Numbered from the stretch's first letter, positions 41,360 to 49,637 are shown. The stretch: DNA of 55,299 nt from Scytonema sp. RU_4_4 (GCA_012031965.1 JAAUSC010000020.1:1-55299), one strand, 5' to 3'. The notes: generated from the sequence alone by a model not told the origin. Translations and numbers: made by a program.

Positions 41360-42415
41360 ATGACGCTAAATTTTAGCCGACGTAAATTTGTTTTGTATAG
41401 TTCAGCAACTTTTGCTACTAGCATATTGCTGAAAGCTTGCAGTACTAATCAAACTACAACGCCAACGGCTGGTAGTGGTGGGGAAGAGTTTAAAATAGCG
41501 ATCGCACTTCCTGGAGTCATTACCGATAAAGCTTGGAATCAGTCTGGTTACGAAGGCATAAACCTAGTGAAACAAAAGCTAAGTGCAAAAATTGCTTATG
41601 TCGAACAAGTCGCCCAAGCAGATCAAACAGAAGCTTTAACAGACTTTGCCCGCAAGGGTTATAATCTTGTATTCGCTCATGGTGGACAATTTGATGCTGC
41701 TATAGAACAAGTCGCGGTACAATTTCCCAATACATTTTTTGTATGTGTCAATGGTAATACCAAGGGAGAAAATATTGCCTCTTTGCGAATAGATCACTTG
41801 CAAGGAAGTTATTTATGTGGCATGATTGGCGCTGCTGTTACTAAATCTAATAAATTAGCTTATATTGCTGGACAAGCATTTCCTGCTACACAAGAAGAAC
41901 TACGGGGATTTGAATTAGGGGCGAAATCAGTAAAACCCAATATTCAAATTGCTTCTACATTTACAGGTGATTGGAATGATGTTGCTAAGGCAAAAGAAGC
42001 GACACTTGCCTTAATTTCTTCAGGTGCTGATGTTATTTATCAATGGTTAGATAGTGCTTCACCTGCAGTTTTACAAGCAGCCAGTGATAAAGGAGTTTAT
42101 GCTTTTGGGAATACAAAAGACCAGTTGGAGATTGCGCCAAAAGCAGTTTTGACAAGTGCAGTGAAACGCTTGGATATAGCCATAACCTATTTAGCAGAAC
42201 TCGCCAAACAAAAACAAATCAAAGGACAGATTTATTCTATAGGTTTAGAAAGGCAAGATATATTATCTTTAGGGAAATTTGGGGCAGGAATTCCAGAAAA
42301 AGTTAAGCAAAACGCTTTAAAAGTGAAACAGGAAATTGTTGATAAAAAAATTACCTTTGAAAATTGTCAGGAAGCTGGTAAAGATACGCGTTGTGTCAAA
42401 AAAACAGGGGTGTAA
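41360..42415 (+). CDS. BMP-family (PnrA/Med-like) substrate-binding lipoprotein
   Basis: The 351-residue protein starts with a twin-arginine-like signal (SRRKFVLYSSATFATSILLKAC), with a lipobox Cys at about 27. A BMP periplasmic fold follows: IALPGVITDKAWNQSGYEG, NLVFAHGGQFDAA, YIAGQAFPATQEELRGFELG and VIYQWLDSASPAVLQAA. Family members bind nucleosides or purines for import. It is the first gene of a transporter set continued at 42637, 45628 and 46757. Confidence 0.92.
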   Translation: MTLNFSRRKFVLYSSATFATSILLKACSTNQTTTPTAGSGGEEFKIAIALPGVITDKAWNQSGYEGINLVKQKLSAKIAYVEQVAQADQTEALTDFARKGYNLVFAHGGQFDAAIEQVAVQFPNTFFVCVNGNTKGENIASLRIDHLQGSYLCGMIGAAVTKSNKLAYIAGQAFPATQEELRGFELGAKSVKPNIQIASTFTGDWNDVAKAKEATLALISSGADVIYQWLDSASPAVLQAASDKGVYAFGNTKDQLEIAPKAVLTSAVKRLDIAITYLAELAKQKQIKGQIYSIGLERQDILSLGKFGAGIPEKVKQNALKVKQEIVDKKITFENCQEAGKDTRCVKKTGV

Positions 42416-42423
42416 GGGATGTG

Positions 42424-42540
42424 ATGTCTCGTTCCTTGTCTCTGGCAAGGAATGCAGCAATGGAGGCTCTGCCTCCTGAGTTACCAGAGGCAGAGCCTCA
42501 GCGAATCGCATTCCCAGGCTAGAGCCTGGGAACGAGAGTG
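42424..42540. repeat. CGTTCCCAGGCT-type palindromic repeat
   Basis: GGAGGCTCTGCCTCCTG and CAGAGGCAGAGCCTC form one palindrome. ATTCCCAGGCTAGAGCCTGG and the flanking GAACGAGA pair with the opening TCTCGTTCC. It belongs to the same family as the repeats at 35857 and 50231. Confidence 0.75.
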
Positions 42541-42636
42541 ACTGCGGGGTAACACTCCTCATGAATTGACCAACAGTATCATTTATTTATGGGGATGCAT
42601 TCTGCGTTCTGACAACTAAGTTCTTCTTCATCTAAT

Positions 42637-44166
42637 ATGCAATTACGTTTAGAAAATATTAGTAAAAGGTTTCATTCATTTGTCGCTAATGACAATATTA
42701 GCCTGAGTGTTGAGGCTGGTAAAATTCATGCAATTTTAGGTGAAAATGGTGCGGGTAAGACTACTTTAATGAATATTATTAGTGGTCTATATCAACCTGA
42801 TACTGGAAAAATTTATCTCCAAGATAAACCAGTCACAATGACCTCTCCTCATGAGGCAATCAAACTAGGTATAGGCATGATCTATCAAAATTTCATGCTT
42901 GTACCTCAGTTAACTGTGACTGAAAATATTATCCTGGGTACTGAAAAGAGTTGGCGTTTAAATCTGCGACATAAACAACAAGAGATTGCTGCTTTATCCC
43001 AAGCTTACGGGCTAGAAATTGATCCCACAGCGAAAGTAGAAAATTTACCTGTAGGCACACAACAGCGAGTAGAAATTATCAAAGTTTTATATCGTCAGGC
43101 AAAACTCTTAATTCTCGATGAACCAACAGCAGTTTTGACACCAATAGAAGTTGAATCATTAATTCATATTTTGCGACAACTGGCGGCGGCTGGCAATACT
43201 ATTATTTTTATTACTCATAAGTTAGAAGAGGTCATCAATCTCTGTGATACAGTCACAGTACTACGACGAGGTAAAGTCGTCGCGACAACGACAACAAAAG
43301 AAGTGACTCCTCAGCAATTAGCGGAATTAATGGTGGGGCGAGAAGTCGCTTTACAAGTCAATAAATCTGCATCTGTACCAGGAAAAGTGATACTTTCGGT
43401 ACAAGATTTGCAAGTTGCTGATGATAGGGGTATTCCTGCTATCCGCAATGTGTCATTTCAATTGCGGGCTGGGGAGATTTTAGGAATTGCTGGTGTAGAT
43501 GGTAATGGACAGCGAGAATTAGCTGATGCGATCTGCGCTTTGCGCAGCAGCGTTTGCGCAGCGCCCCCTAAGGGGCTAGCTATCGCAGGTTTAAGAAGTC
43601 TCAAAAAGGGTAAGATTGAGTTTAATAACTCTTTCCAAGAGACGAAAAGAATAGGTTATATCCCTGAAGATAGGCAAAAGATGGGTTTGGTGTTGCAGTT
43701 TAGCATTGCCCAAAACCTGATTTTGAATGCTTTTAAAAACTTACCATTCTGTCGCCATTTTTTATTACAACCGCTAGCAATAAACAATCATGCTCAAGTT
43801 GTCATGGCAGAATTTGATATTCGGGCGACTGGGGAAGATATCAAGGTAAGCCAACTCTCGGGAGGAAATCAACAAAAAGTCATTTTGGCGAGAGAACTGG
43901 CGGGAGAACCAAATTTAATTGTAGCGATGCAACCCACGCGGGGATTAGATGTGGGGGCGATCGCCACAGTTCATTCTCGGTTATTAGCAGAACGCGATCG
44001 CGGTGCCGCAATCCTGTATATTTCTACTGAGTTAGAAGAAGTCATGGCAATGAGCGATCGCATTGCCGTAATCTACAGAGGAGAGTTTGTTGCTATTTTG
44101 GATGCACAGACAGCAACAGTCGAAGAGATTGGTTTATTGATGGCTGGGGGGACACGCAGAGGATAA
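42637..44166 (+). CDS. Dual-domain ABC transporter ATPase of the BMP/nucleoside type
   Basis: The 509-residue protein has two ABC domains like RbsA/YufO. The first has Walker A GENGAGKTT and Walker B LLILDEPTAVLTP. The second has a degenerate Walker A (GVDGNGQREL), the signature LSGGNQQKVILAREL and QPTRGLDVGA. Residues about 300-317 (CALRSSVCAAPPKGLAIAG) are translated from a palindromic repeat inserted in frame after LADAI. They would lie in the nucleotide-binding domain just after the second Walker A region. The stop precedes the zeta-like gene by one base. Confidence 0.92.
   Translation: MQLRLENISKRFHSFVANDNISLSVEAGKIHAILGENGAGKTTLMNIISGLYQPDTGKIYLQDKPVTMTSPHEAIKLGIGMIYQNFMLVPQLTVTENIILGTEKSWRLNLRHKQQEIAALSQAYGLEIDPTAKVENLPVGTQQRVEIIKVLYRQAKLLILDEPTAVLTPIEVESLIHILRQLAAAGNTIIFITHKLEEVINLCDTVTVLRRGKVVATTTTKEVTPQQLAELMVGREVALQVNKSASVPGKVILSVQDLQVADDRGIPAIRNVSFQLRAGEILGIAGVDGNGQRELADAICALRSSVCAAPPKGLAIAGLRSLKKGKIEFNNSFQETKRIGYIPEDRQKMGLVLQFSIAQNLILNAFKNLPFCRHFLLQPLAINNHAQVVMAEFDIRATGEDIKVSQLSGGNQQKVILARELAGEPNLIVAMQPTRGLDVGAIATVHSRLLAERDRGAAILYISTELEEVMAMSDRIAVIYRGEFVAILDAQTATVEEIGLLMAGGTRRG
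43534..43590. repeat. Palindromic repeat inserted in the ABC ATPase gene
   Basis: GCAGCAGCGTTTGCGCAGCG and CCTAAGGGGCTAGC match, in reverse complement, the intergenic repeat at about 40988-41030. The insertion keeps the reading frame. Confidence 0.75.
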
Positions 44167-44167
44167 A

Positions 44168-44731
44168 ATGCCGAGTCTTTACATCATTGGTGGTGCGAAT
44201 GGTTCAGGGAAAACCACCGTGTCCATGAGTTTATTGCCGAATTTTTTAGAGTGCTTTGAGTATGTGAATGCAGATGCTATTGCTGCTGGGCTTTCCCCAT
44301 TAAATCCAGAATCGATGGCTATTGAAGCAGGAAGATTAATGATTAAACGGCTGCGAATGTTATCTAATTCAGGAAGTAATTTTGCGTTTGAAACCACATT
44401 AGCTGCCAGAACATTTGCACCTTTTATAATTGAATGTAAAGCCAAAGGCTACATAATCAATCTCATTTACTTTTGGTTACAAAGTCCTGATTTGGCAGTA
44501 GAACGGGTAGCACAACGAGTTGCTAGCGGCGGACACTCGATTCCAGAAGATGTGATACGTAGACGCTATGAAAAGGGGAAGAAAAATCTGATTTCTTTGT
44601 ATTTACCGTTGTGCGATGGTTGGATTATTTATGATAACTCTAGTAAGAGTGCTAACTTAGTAGCTGAATTTAGTTATAGACAACAACTTATTGTCTATGA
44701 AAATGCAACCTGGAATCAAATCAGAGGATAA
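44168..44731 (+). CDS. Zeta-toxin-like P-loop kinase
   Basis: The 187-residue protein begins LYIIGGANGSGKTTVSMSLL, a Walker A motif. It has VNADAIAAGLSPLNPESMA, FAFETTLAARTF and VIRRRYEKGKKNLISLYL. This is the zeta-toxin / UDP-N-acetylglucosamine-kinase-like family common in cyanobacteria. It starts right after the ABC ATPase stop and is followed by a small probable partner. Confidence 0.87.
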   Translation: MPSLYIIGGANGSGKTTVSMSLLPNFLECFEYVNADAIAAGLSPLNPESMAIEAGRLMIKRLRMLSNSGSNFAFETTLAARTFAPFIIECKAKGYIINLIYFWLQSPDLAVERVAQRVASGGHSIPEDVIRRRYEKGKKNLISLYLPLCDGWIIYDNSSKSANLVAEFSYRQQLIVYENATWNQIRG

Positions 44732-44735
44732 AAAA

Positions 44736-44927
44736 ATGGCTGAGAAAGAATTAGAACTTTTATCTAGGAAAATTGATGCTGGAGTTAAAGCAGCAATTGC
44801 AGCCGCTATTGAACGACATCGCAAGCTTGGTCAATCAATTAGCATTATGCAAAATGGTAAGATTGTCACATTAACGCCTGATGAGATATTAGAAATTCAG
44901 AATCAAGAGAATAATGCAAGTCAATGA
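44736..44927 (+). CDS. Small probable antitoxin of the zeta-like protein
   Basis: I start at ATG 44736 (MAEKELELLSRKIDAGVKAA), five bases after the zeta-like stop, giving 63 residues. A charged helix is followed by SISIMQNGKIVTLTPDEIL. Small genes of this kind regularly follow cyanobacterial zeta-like genes. The antitoxin role is inferred from position. Confidence 0.72.
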   Translation: MAEKELELLSRKIDAGVKAAIAAAIERHRKLGQSISIMQNGKIVTLTPDEILEIQNQENNASQ

Positions 44928-45253
44928 TTATAACAGCAATCACATTGCCGCAATCTATCAATATCGTCTACTGGTGTCCCCTTTTTTCTTAACTTGGCAT
45001 AAATATCACCAGAAATCGTTGTAGAGTCCGTAGTTAGAGGTAAAACCGTATTATAAGAGACAAATTCTAAAAAAGATGTTAATTGTTTATGTGCATCACG
45101 ATGCTTCAATCCGCTAACTATTTCGTAATAAGTAATGATGGTGATGTTAATTTTGCCATATTCTTTAATATATGCATTAAAGTTTTTAATAACCAGGGGT
45201 TGATTGCGAAAAAATAAAGATAAAATGTTGGTATCAACCAAAGCTGGTTTCAT
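44921..45253 (-). CDS. PIN-domain (VapC-like) toxin, C-terminus truncated
   Basis: The protein has PIN acidic residues in LVDTNILSLFF, TYYEIVSGLKH and PVDDID. After DDID, where VapC proteins normally continue with about 30 more residues including the last strand, this one ends RLRQCDCCYNH. It overlaps the end of the convergent antitoxin gene by seven bases. The fourth active-site acidic residue is lost, so activity is doubtful. Confidence 0.82.
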   Translation of the reverse strand: MKPALVDTNILSLFFRNQPLVIKNFNAYIKEYGKINITIITYYEIVSGLKHRDAHKQLTSFLEFVSYNTVLPLTTDSTTISGDIYAKLRKKGTPVDDIDRLRQCDCCYNH

Positions 45254-45497
45254 CGCTTCTTCTTTTCAAAAAAGCCTGCTGGCGACGTGTGAGAATTTCT
45301 TCATTTAAGTTATTAAACATTTCATCTGACATATCATCCCAGCAACCAGCGAACTGCATAATTTGTTCTGGTGTACCTTTAGATACCTCTATCCCAACTC
45401 GAAAATAATGAATAAAATTATATAATTCTTCTAGTTTTTCTTCGGGAATGAGATTGATTTCTGTCAAGAATTTTGTACGTATATTTGATGGTTTCAT
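45234..45497 (-). CDS. Antitoxin partner of the PIN protein
   Basis: The 87-residue protein has a leading helix LIPEEKLEELYNFIHYFRVG, then PEQIMQFAGCWDDMSDEMF and a basic tail (LTRRQQAFLKRR). It overlaps the vapC-like start by 20 bases in the usual vapB-vapC order. The WDDMSDE segment is common in such cyanobacterial antitoxins. Confidence 0.78.
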   Translation of the reverse strand: MKPSNIRTKFLTEINLIPEEKLEELYNFIHYFRVGIEVSKGTPEQIMQFAGCWDDMSDEMFNNLNEEILTRRQQAFLKRRSDETSFG

Positions 45498-45585
45498 ATA
45501 GCAATTGTTTGATTATTAATTATCTGATAATTTAATTATATTGGTGAGCAATGCCCGCCAAAGAGGAAACCGCTGTAACAGCGTC

Positions 45586-45621
45586 GATACTCATTTTTTG
45601 AGGTTGAGGGGTGGCAATCAT
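45586..45621 (-). pseudogene. First twelve codons of a Uma2 gene, relic
   Basis: The minus-strand frame from ATG 45621 reads MIATPQPQKMSI, as in the intact Uma2 gene at 35985-36554, then diverges. With the permease start it forms a divergent pair that recurs at 36520-36616. Confidence 0.75.
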
Positions 45622-45627
45622 CGCATC

Positions 45628-46671
45628 ATGATCACAAATAAACACTTTCAATTCCTACCACCAATCCTATCACCGCTGATTGCGATCGCCTCTGCCCTCA
45701 TCGTCGGTGCTATCCTCATCTTACTTGCTGGGGCAAATCCCATCACTGCTTACACCGCTTTATTTCAAGAATCTCTTTTTACTTACTTTGGGTTTGGCAA
45801 CACCCTCACCAAAATGACACCCCTATTACTCACCAGTTTAGGGGTATTAGTCGCATTGCGAGCTGGTCAATTTAATATCGGTGGCGAAGGACAAATTTAC
45901 CTCGGTGCGTTGGGTAGCACTTTAATTGGGTTATATGTGCAAGGATTACCTGCTATCATACATATTCCCTTAGCACTTGTCGCCGGATTTCTCTTTGGTG
46001 CAGTTTGGGGTTGGATACCTGGTTATCTCAAAGCAGTGCGAGGAGTCAATGAAGTCATCACTACCCTATTACTGAATTACATCGCGGTGAATTTAGTTAG
46101 TTACTTAGTGCAAAACCCCTTAAAAGCACCAGCCGCACCTAGTCCTTATTCGCCTTTGATTGCTAAATCTGCACAGTTGCCAATTATATTACCCCAAAGT
46201 CTTGCTCATGCTGGCATAATACTTGCGTTAATCGCCGCTGGAGTCTTGTGGGTATTACTAGTGCGATCGCATCTAGGATATCAAATCGCCGCTGTTGGTT
46301 TTAACCCCACAGCAGCCCATTACGCCCGAATTTCGGTAAAAAATACCATCATGCTAGTCATGGCGTTAGCTGGTGGTTTAGCCGGGTTAGCAGGTGCATC
46401 AGAAGTCATGGGGTTGAAATACCGCTTATTTGAGGTGGTATCATCTGGTTATGGGTTTGATGCTATTGCGATCGCTTTTTTAAGTCGCGGTAGTATTGGC
46501 GGTGTCGTGTTAACTTCTTTATTTTTTGCCGCCTTGCGTAGTGGTGCGAATGTCATGCAACGTAGTGCTGGTGTACCTGTAGCTGTAGTTTATACAATTC
46601 AAGGATTAACTGTGTTATTTATTGCCATCAGTCTCGCTGTGGAAAGACGAATAAAAAACAGTACACAGTGA
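45628..46671 (+). CDS. BMP-type ABC transporter permease 1
   Basis: I start at ATG 45628 (MITNKHFQFLPPILSPLIAI), giving 347 residues; the longer frame reads through Uma2-derived sequence. It has about eight membrane helices and the YufP/BmpB-type features KMTPLLLTSLGVLVALRAGQ, FNIGGEGQIYLGAL, VRGVNEVITTLLLNYIAV and GYGFDAIAIAFLSRGSI. It pairs with the permease at 46757. A 1.46-kb insert with toxin genes separates it from the ATPase gene. Confidence 0.92.
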   Translation: MITNKHFQFLPPILSPLIAIASALIVGAILILLAGANPITAYTALFQESLFTYFGFGNTLTKMTPLLLTSLGVLVALRAGQFNIGGEGQIYLGALGSTLIGLYVQGLPAIIHIPLALVAGFLFGAVWGWIPGYLKAVRGVNEVITTLLLNYIAVNLVSYLVQNPLKAPAAPSPYSPLIAKSAQLPIILPQSLAHAGIILALIAAGVLWVLLVRSHLGYQIAAVGFNPTAAHYARISVKNTIMLVMALAGGLAGLAGASEVMGLKYRLFEVVSSGYGFDAIAIAFLSRGSIGGVVLTSLFFAALRSGANVMQRSAGVPVAVVYTIQGLTVLFIAISLAVERRIKNSTQ

Positions 46672-46745
46672 ACAGTAAACAGTGAACAGTGAGCATTAAC
46701 TGATAACTGATAACTGATAACTGATAACTGATAACTGATAACTGT
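46672..46745. repeat. AACTGATAACTG and AACAGTGAACAGTG tandem repeats
   Basis: AACAGTGAACAGTGA units are followed by six or so CTGATAA repeats with a 10-base period, filling the spacer between the two permease genes. Confidence 0.85.
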
Positions 46746-46756
46746 TAAAAACAATT

Positions 46757-47695
46757 ATGAGTTATATTAACTTCCTCTCTGATTACTTAGTTGCTAGTCT
46801 GCATTTAGCCGTACCCTTAGCATTTGCTGCCCTTGGTGGAATGTACTCGGAGCGATCAGGAGTGCTCAATATAGCCCTGGAAGGTATGCTATTAACTGGT
46901 GCTTTTACCAGTGCAGCCGCTACCTTTTACACTGGAAATCCTTGGCTTGGTGTTCTATGTGCGTTGATTGTTGGGGGATTAGTCGGTTTACTCCACGCTT
47001 TCTTATGTGTAAGTTTATATGTTAATCAGTTGGTATCGGGGTTAGCAATTAATCTGGTAGCTGCGGGGTTAACATCGTTTTTAGCGCGGTTAGTCTTTCA
47101 TGGCAGTAACACTCAAAGATTACCAGGACTTGAGCCTATCGTTATTCCTGGTTTTGCAAAGATACCTATACTTGGAGTTATCTTATTCCAACAAGATATT
47201 CTCGTATATTTACTGCTTATTCTAGTTGCTATCAGTATCTATATTTTATTTCATACTAGCTTTGGGCTGACTCTGCGGGCGGTGGGAGAATATCCCAAAG
47301 CAGCGGCGACGGCTGGGATTTCAGTATCAAAAGTGCAATATTGGGCTGTAGTCCTCAGTGGCTGTCTTGCCAGTTTAGGAGGAGCTTATCTGACTTTGGT
47401 GCAGATAAGATTTTTTACAGAAGGTATGAGTGCAGGTAAAGGATTTATTGCGATCGCTGCTTTAATATTTGGTAGGTGGCATCCTTTAGGTAGTACTCTG
47501 GCTTGTTTTTTATTTGGCGCGACGGAAGCTTTACAGTTACGAATTCAAGCCTTGGGTGCAAATATTCCTTATCAGTTTTTAGTTATGTTACCGTATGCGA
47601 TCGCTTTATTTGCATTATTGGGATTAGCAGGCAAATCTATACCTCCTCAGGGGTTGGGTGTTCCTTACTCGCCAGAAAATCAGCAAGACGAGTAA
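46757..47695 (+). CDS. BMP-type ABC transporter permease 2
   Basis: The 312-residue membrane protein has the YufQ-type features PLAFAALGGMYSERSGVLNI, ALEGMLLTGAF, VGEYPKAAATAGISVSKVQY and GMSAGKGFIAIAALIFGRWH. It forms the second half of the permease heterodimer. About 148 bases of this gene are duplicated at 48423-48570. Confidence 0.93.
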   Translation: MSYINFLSDYLVASLHLAVPLAFAALGGMYSERSGVLNIALEGMLLTGAFTSAAATFYTGNPWLGVLCALIVGGLVGLLHAFLCVSLYVNQLVSGLAINLVAAGLTSFLARLVFHGSNTQRLPGLEPIVIPGFAKIPILGVILFQQDILVYLLLILVAISIYILFHTSFGLTLRAVGEYPKAAATAGISVSKVQYWAVVLSGCLASLGGAYLTLVQIRFFTEGMSAGKGFIAIAALIFGRWHPLGSTLACFLFGATEALQLRIQALGANIPYQFLVMLPYAIALFALLGLAGKSIPPQGLGVPYSPENQQDE

Positions 47696-47697
47696 TA

Positions 47698-47868
47698 TTA
47701 TGTTTGCTTGTAATAAACGGCTTTGGGACTTACCTCCAATTTGACAAACTCACTAGAAGCGAATTCCCGTTGGGAATCTCCTAATATTTCAAGGGCTTTC
47801 TCGGCAATTCTACCAATACCATCTGTTGCACTGAGTAACACTCCTGAATCAACATAAGTTATTTTCAT
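47698..47868 (-). pseudogene. PIN-domain toxin fragment
   Basis: From ATG 47868 the 56-residue frame reads MKITYVDSGVLLSATDG, then IAEKALEILGD and FASSEFVKLEVSPKAVYY. This is the first half of a PIN/VapC fold with its first Asp and the SSEFVKLEV acidic motif. A TAA at 47698-47700 ends it early next to the permease stop. It lies just downstream of a MITE and a matching antitoxin gene. Confidence 0.75.
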
Positions 47869-47869
47869 C

Positions 47870-48082
47870 GGGAGCATCCCAAATGTGTAAAAACATATTT
47901 TGTCATTGCGTTAGCGCAGCGTGCCCTCTGGGGAGCGTAATGAAATGGAGCGAAGCAATCGCAGCATCTAGACTTTGCGATTGCTTCATTCCGCTAGTTC
48001 CTAAGAGGAACCGCTACGCTGCGCTTCATTCGCTGCGGACAATCTATCATCTTAGTAAATTTGCATGCATTGGGATGCTCCC
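47870..48082. mobile_element. 213-bp MITE, GGGAGCATCCC termini
   Basis: Perfect GGGAGCATCCC (47870-47880) and GGGATGCTCCC (48072-48082) ends flank TCATTGCG-type palindromes. The same terminal sequence bounds the element at 55074-55244. It sits exactly between an antitoxin gene (stop 48086) and its PIN toxin remnant (start 47868). Confidence 0.85.
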
Positions 48083-48085
48083 TTT

Positions 48086-48328
48086 TCATCCTTCTCTACC
48101 TTGTAGCCCACCTCTACGACTGGCGAGTTCTTTTGCTATTTCATCTTCATCTAATAAATGTTTACCAGAAGCAACAATCCTAGAGCGAATTTGGCGTAAA
48201 CGTTCTCCCAAGGGAGTTTTATTTGCAGAGGTTTTCAAGCGAAGAAATTCAACAAAATCTAAAACTTCCTCTTGTTTGTCTTGTGGAAGGGAACGCCACT
48301 TAGTTAATAACTCTTGTTCTGCACTCAT
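48086..48328 (-). CDS. VapB-like (DUF2281) antitoxin
   Basis: The 80-residue protein has LLTKWRSLPQDKQEEVLDFV and EFLRLKTSANKTPLGERLRQ, typical of cyanobacterial antitoxins preceding PIN toxins. The end (RRGGLQGREG) lies four bases from a MITE that separates it from its toxin remnant. Confidence 0.78.
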   Translation of the reverse strand: MSAEQELLTKWRSLPQDKQEEVLDFVEFLRLKTSANKTPLGERLRQIRSRIVASGKHLLDEDEIAKELASRRGGLQGREG

Positions 48329-48422
48329 CTTTACTACTTACCTCTGATAATTTAGTAAAGTCAATACTTATTGACCAGCATTAAAAACTTGTTCTACAGT
48401 CAACTTTAACTCAGGTAAAGTA

Positions 48423-48570
48423 GGAGAGTATCCCAAAGCGGCTGCGACGGCTGGGATTTCAGTATCAAAAGTGCAATATTGGGCTGTAGTCCTCAGTGGC
48501 TGTCTTGCCAGTTTAGGAGGAGCTTATCTCACTTTGGTGCAGATAAGATTTTTTACAGAAGGTATGAGTG
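48423..48570 (+). pseudogene. Duplicated internal fragment of ABC permease 2
   Basis: This matches about 148 bases at 47284-47432 with only a few substitutions, including the part encoding AAATAGISVSKVQYWAVVLS. It has no start and no complete fold. The remainder of 48329-48709 shows no other gene. Confidence 0.88.
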
Positions 48571-48709
48571 ATGGACTTCGCCTATTAGTCTGGGACTTAC
48601 AGTCCCGTGACAAAAACGGAGTCGAATAATATGTAATGACTTTGACATTTGTTTTACCAGGTGCAGGATGTAAGTTACGATAAATTCAAGCATATTCCCA
48701 AAACCGCCA

Positions 48710-49054
48710 ATGTCTGAATCAGTTCAGTACGTTACCAACCAACAAGGAGAGCGAGTTGGTGTACTCTTAAATTTGGAAACCTATCATCAGTTAACCAACA
48801 CATCAACATCTGATGCTGAAATATTAACTGGCTTGAGCCTAGATGAACTGCAAGCTTTGGCAGAAAGTATGTTATCTCCAAAAACTCAAGTTCAATTGGA
48901 CGATTTGCTAGCTCGAAATGCAGAGAATCAACTTTCGGCTGATGAAACAGCTATTTTAGACCGTTTGTTGGAACAGGTTGACCAACTAAATATTCTTAAG
49001 ACTAGAGCAAGGTACACCTTGAATAAGCTTGAAGGGACATCAGGAGTAGCGTGA
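48710..49054 (+). CDS. Antitoxin-like protein paired with the HNH gene
   Basis: The 114-residue protein begins MSESVQYVTNQQGERVGVLL, then NLETYHQLTN, resembling the N-terminus of prevent-host-death-type proteins. It has LSLDELQALAESML and an acidic helical C-terminal half. Its stop overlaps the GTG start of the HNH gene. Such pairs are common in cyanobacteria. Its last 30 bases recur at 36661-36690. Confidence 0.72.
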   Translation: MSESVQYVTNQQGERVGVLLNLETYHQLTNTSTSDAEILTGLSLDELQALAESMLSPKTQVQLDDLLARNAENQLSADETAILDRLLEQVDQLNILKTRARYTLNKLEGTSGVA

Positions 49055-49476
49055 GCGTTTATATTCCTGTTGAGTTACAACGACGAATTCGTAATCATTT
49101 TGCAGATTGTTGTGCTTACTGCCGTACTGCTGAATCCTTAACTGTCAGTACTTTTGAATTCGAGCATATCATTCCTCGGTCAGCTGATGGGCAGACCATT
49201 TTTGAAAATCTCTGCTTGTCTTGTCCATCTTGTAATCGCTACAAAGCATCCCGTCAAACAGCAATTGACGCAATCACTCAACAGGAAGTCCCTTTGTTTC
49301 ATCCACAGCAGCAATCGTGGACAGAACATTTTGCTTGGAGTGAAGATGGTACAGAAATTATAGGACTTACGCCTGTTGGTCGAGCAACAATTTCGACTCT
49401 AAAAATGAACCGTCTCCAATTAACTCGTGTGCGTAAGATGTGGGTGAAGATGGGGGAACATCCACCAAAGATTTGA
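49051..49476 (+). CDS. HNH endonuclease
   Basis: The 141-residue protein starts at GTG 49051. It has CAYCRTAESL, then FEHIIPRSADGQTIFENLCL and CPSCNRYKASRQ, an HNH fold with two zinc-binding CxxC pairs. The rest is a family-specific C-terminal region. It is translationally coupled to the antitoxin-like gene and may be the toxic or restriction member of the pair. Confidence 0.88.
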   Translation: MSVYIPVELQRRIRNHFADCCAYCRTAESLTVSTFEFEHIIPRSADGQTIFENLCLSCPSCNRYKASRQTAIDAITQQEVPLFHPQQQSWTEHFAWSEDGTEIIGLTPVGRATISTLKMNRLQLTRVRKMWVKMGEHPPKI

Positions 49477-49499
49477 GGGGTAGTCGCTTTTTGCCATCA

Positions 49500-49637
49500 A
49501 TGAAGAGTAAAGGGAATCAGAAAAAGTCCCCAGGACAGATGAGTTTACCTTGGGACAACCAGAAGGTATCAGAAAGTACGGATGTGCATGAAGTAGCAGA
49601 AAAATTTATCCACGCAAACGGATATTTCCCCATATGA
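49500..49637 (+). CDS. Small hypothetical protein, duplicate of 38323
   Basis: The 45-residue frame starts MKSKGNQKKSPGQMSLPWDN and ends HANGYFPI. It matches the frame at 38323-38481 closely. The stop is immediately followed by a TIR-gene fragment, so this copy may be truncated. Confidence 0.5.
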   Translation: MKSKGNQKKSPGQMSLPWDNQKVSESTDVHEVAEKFIHANGYFPI

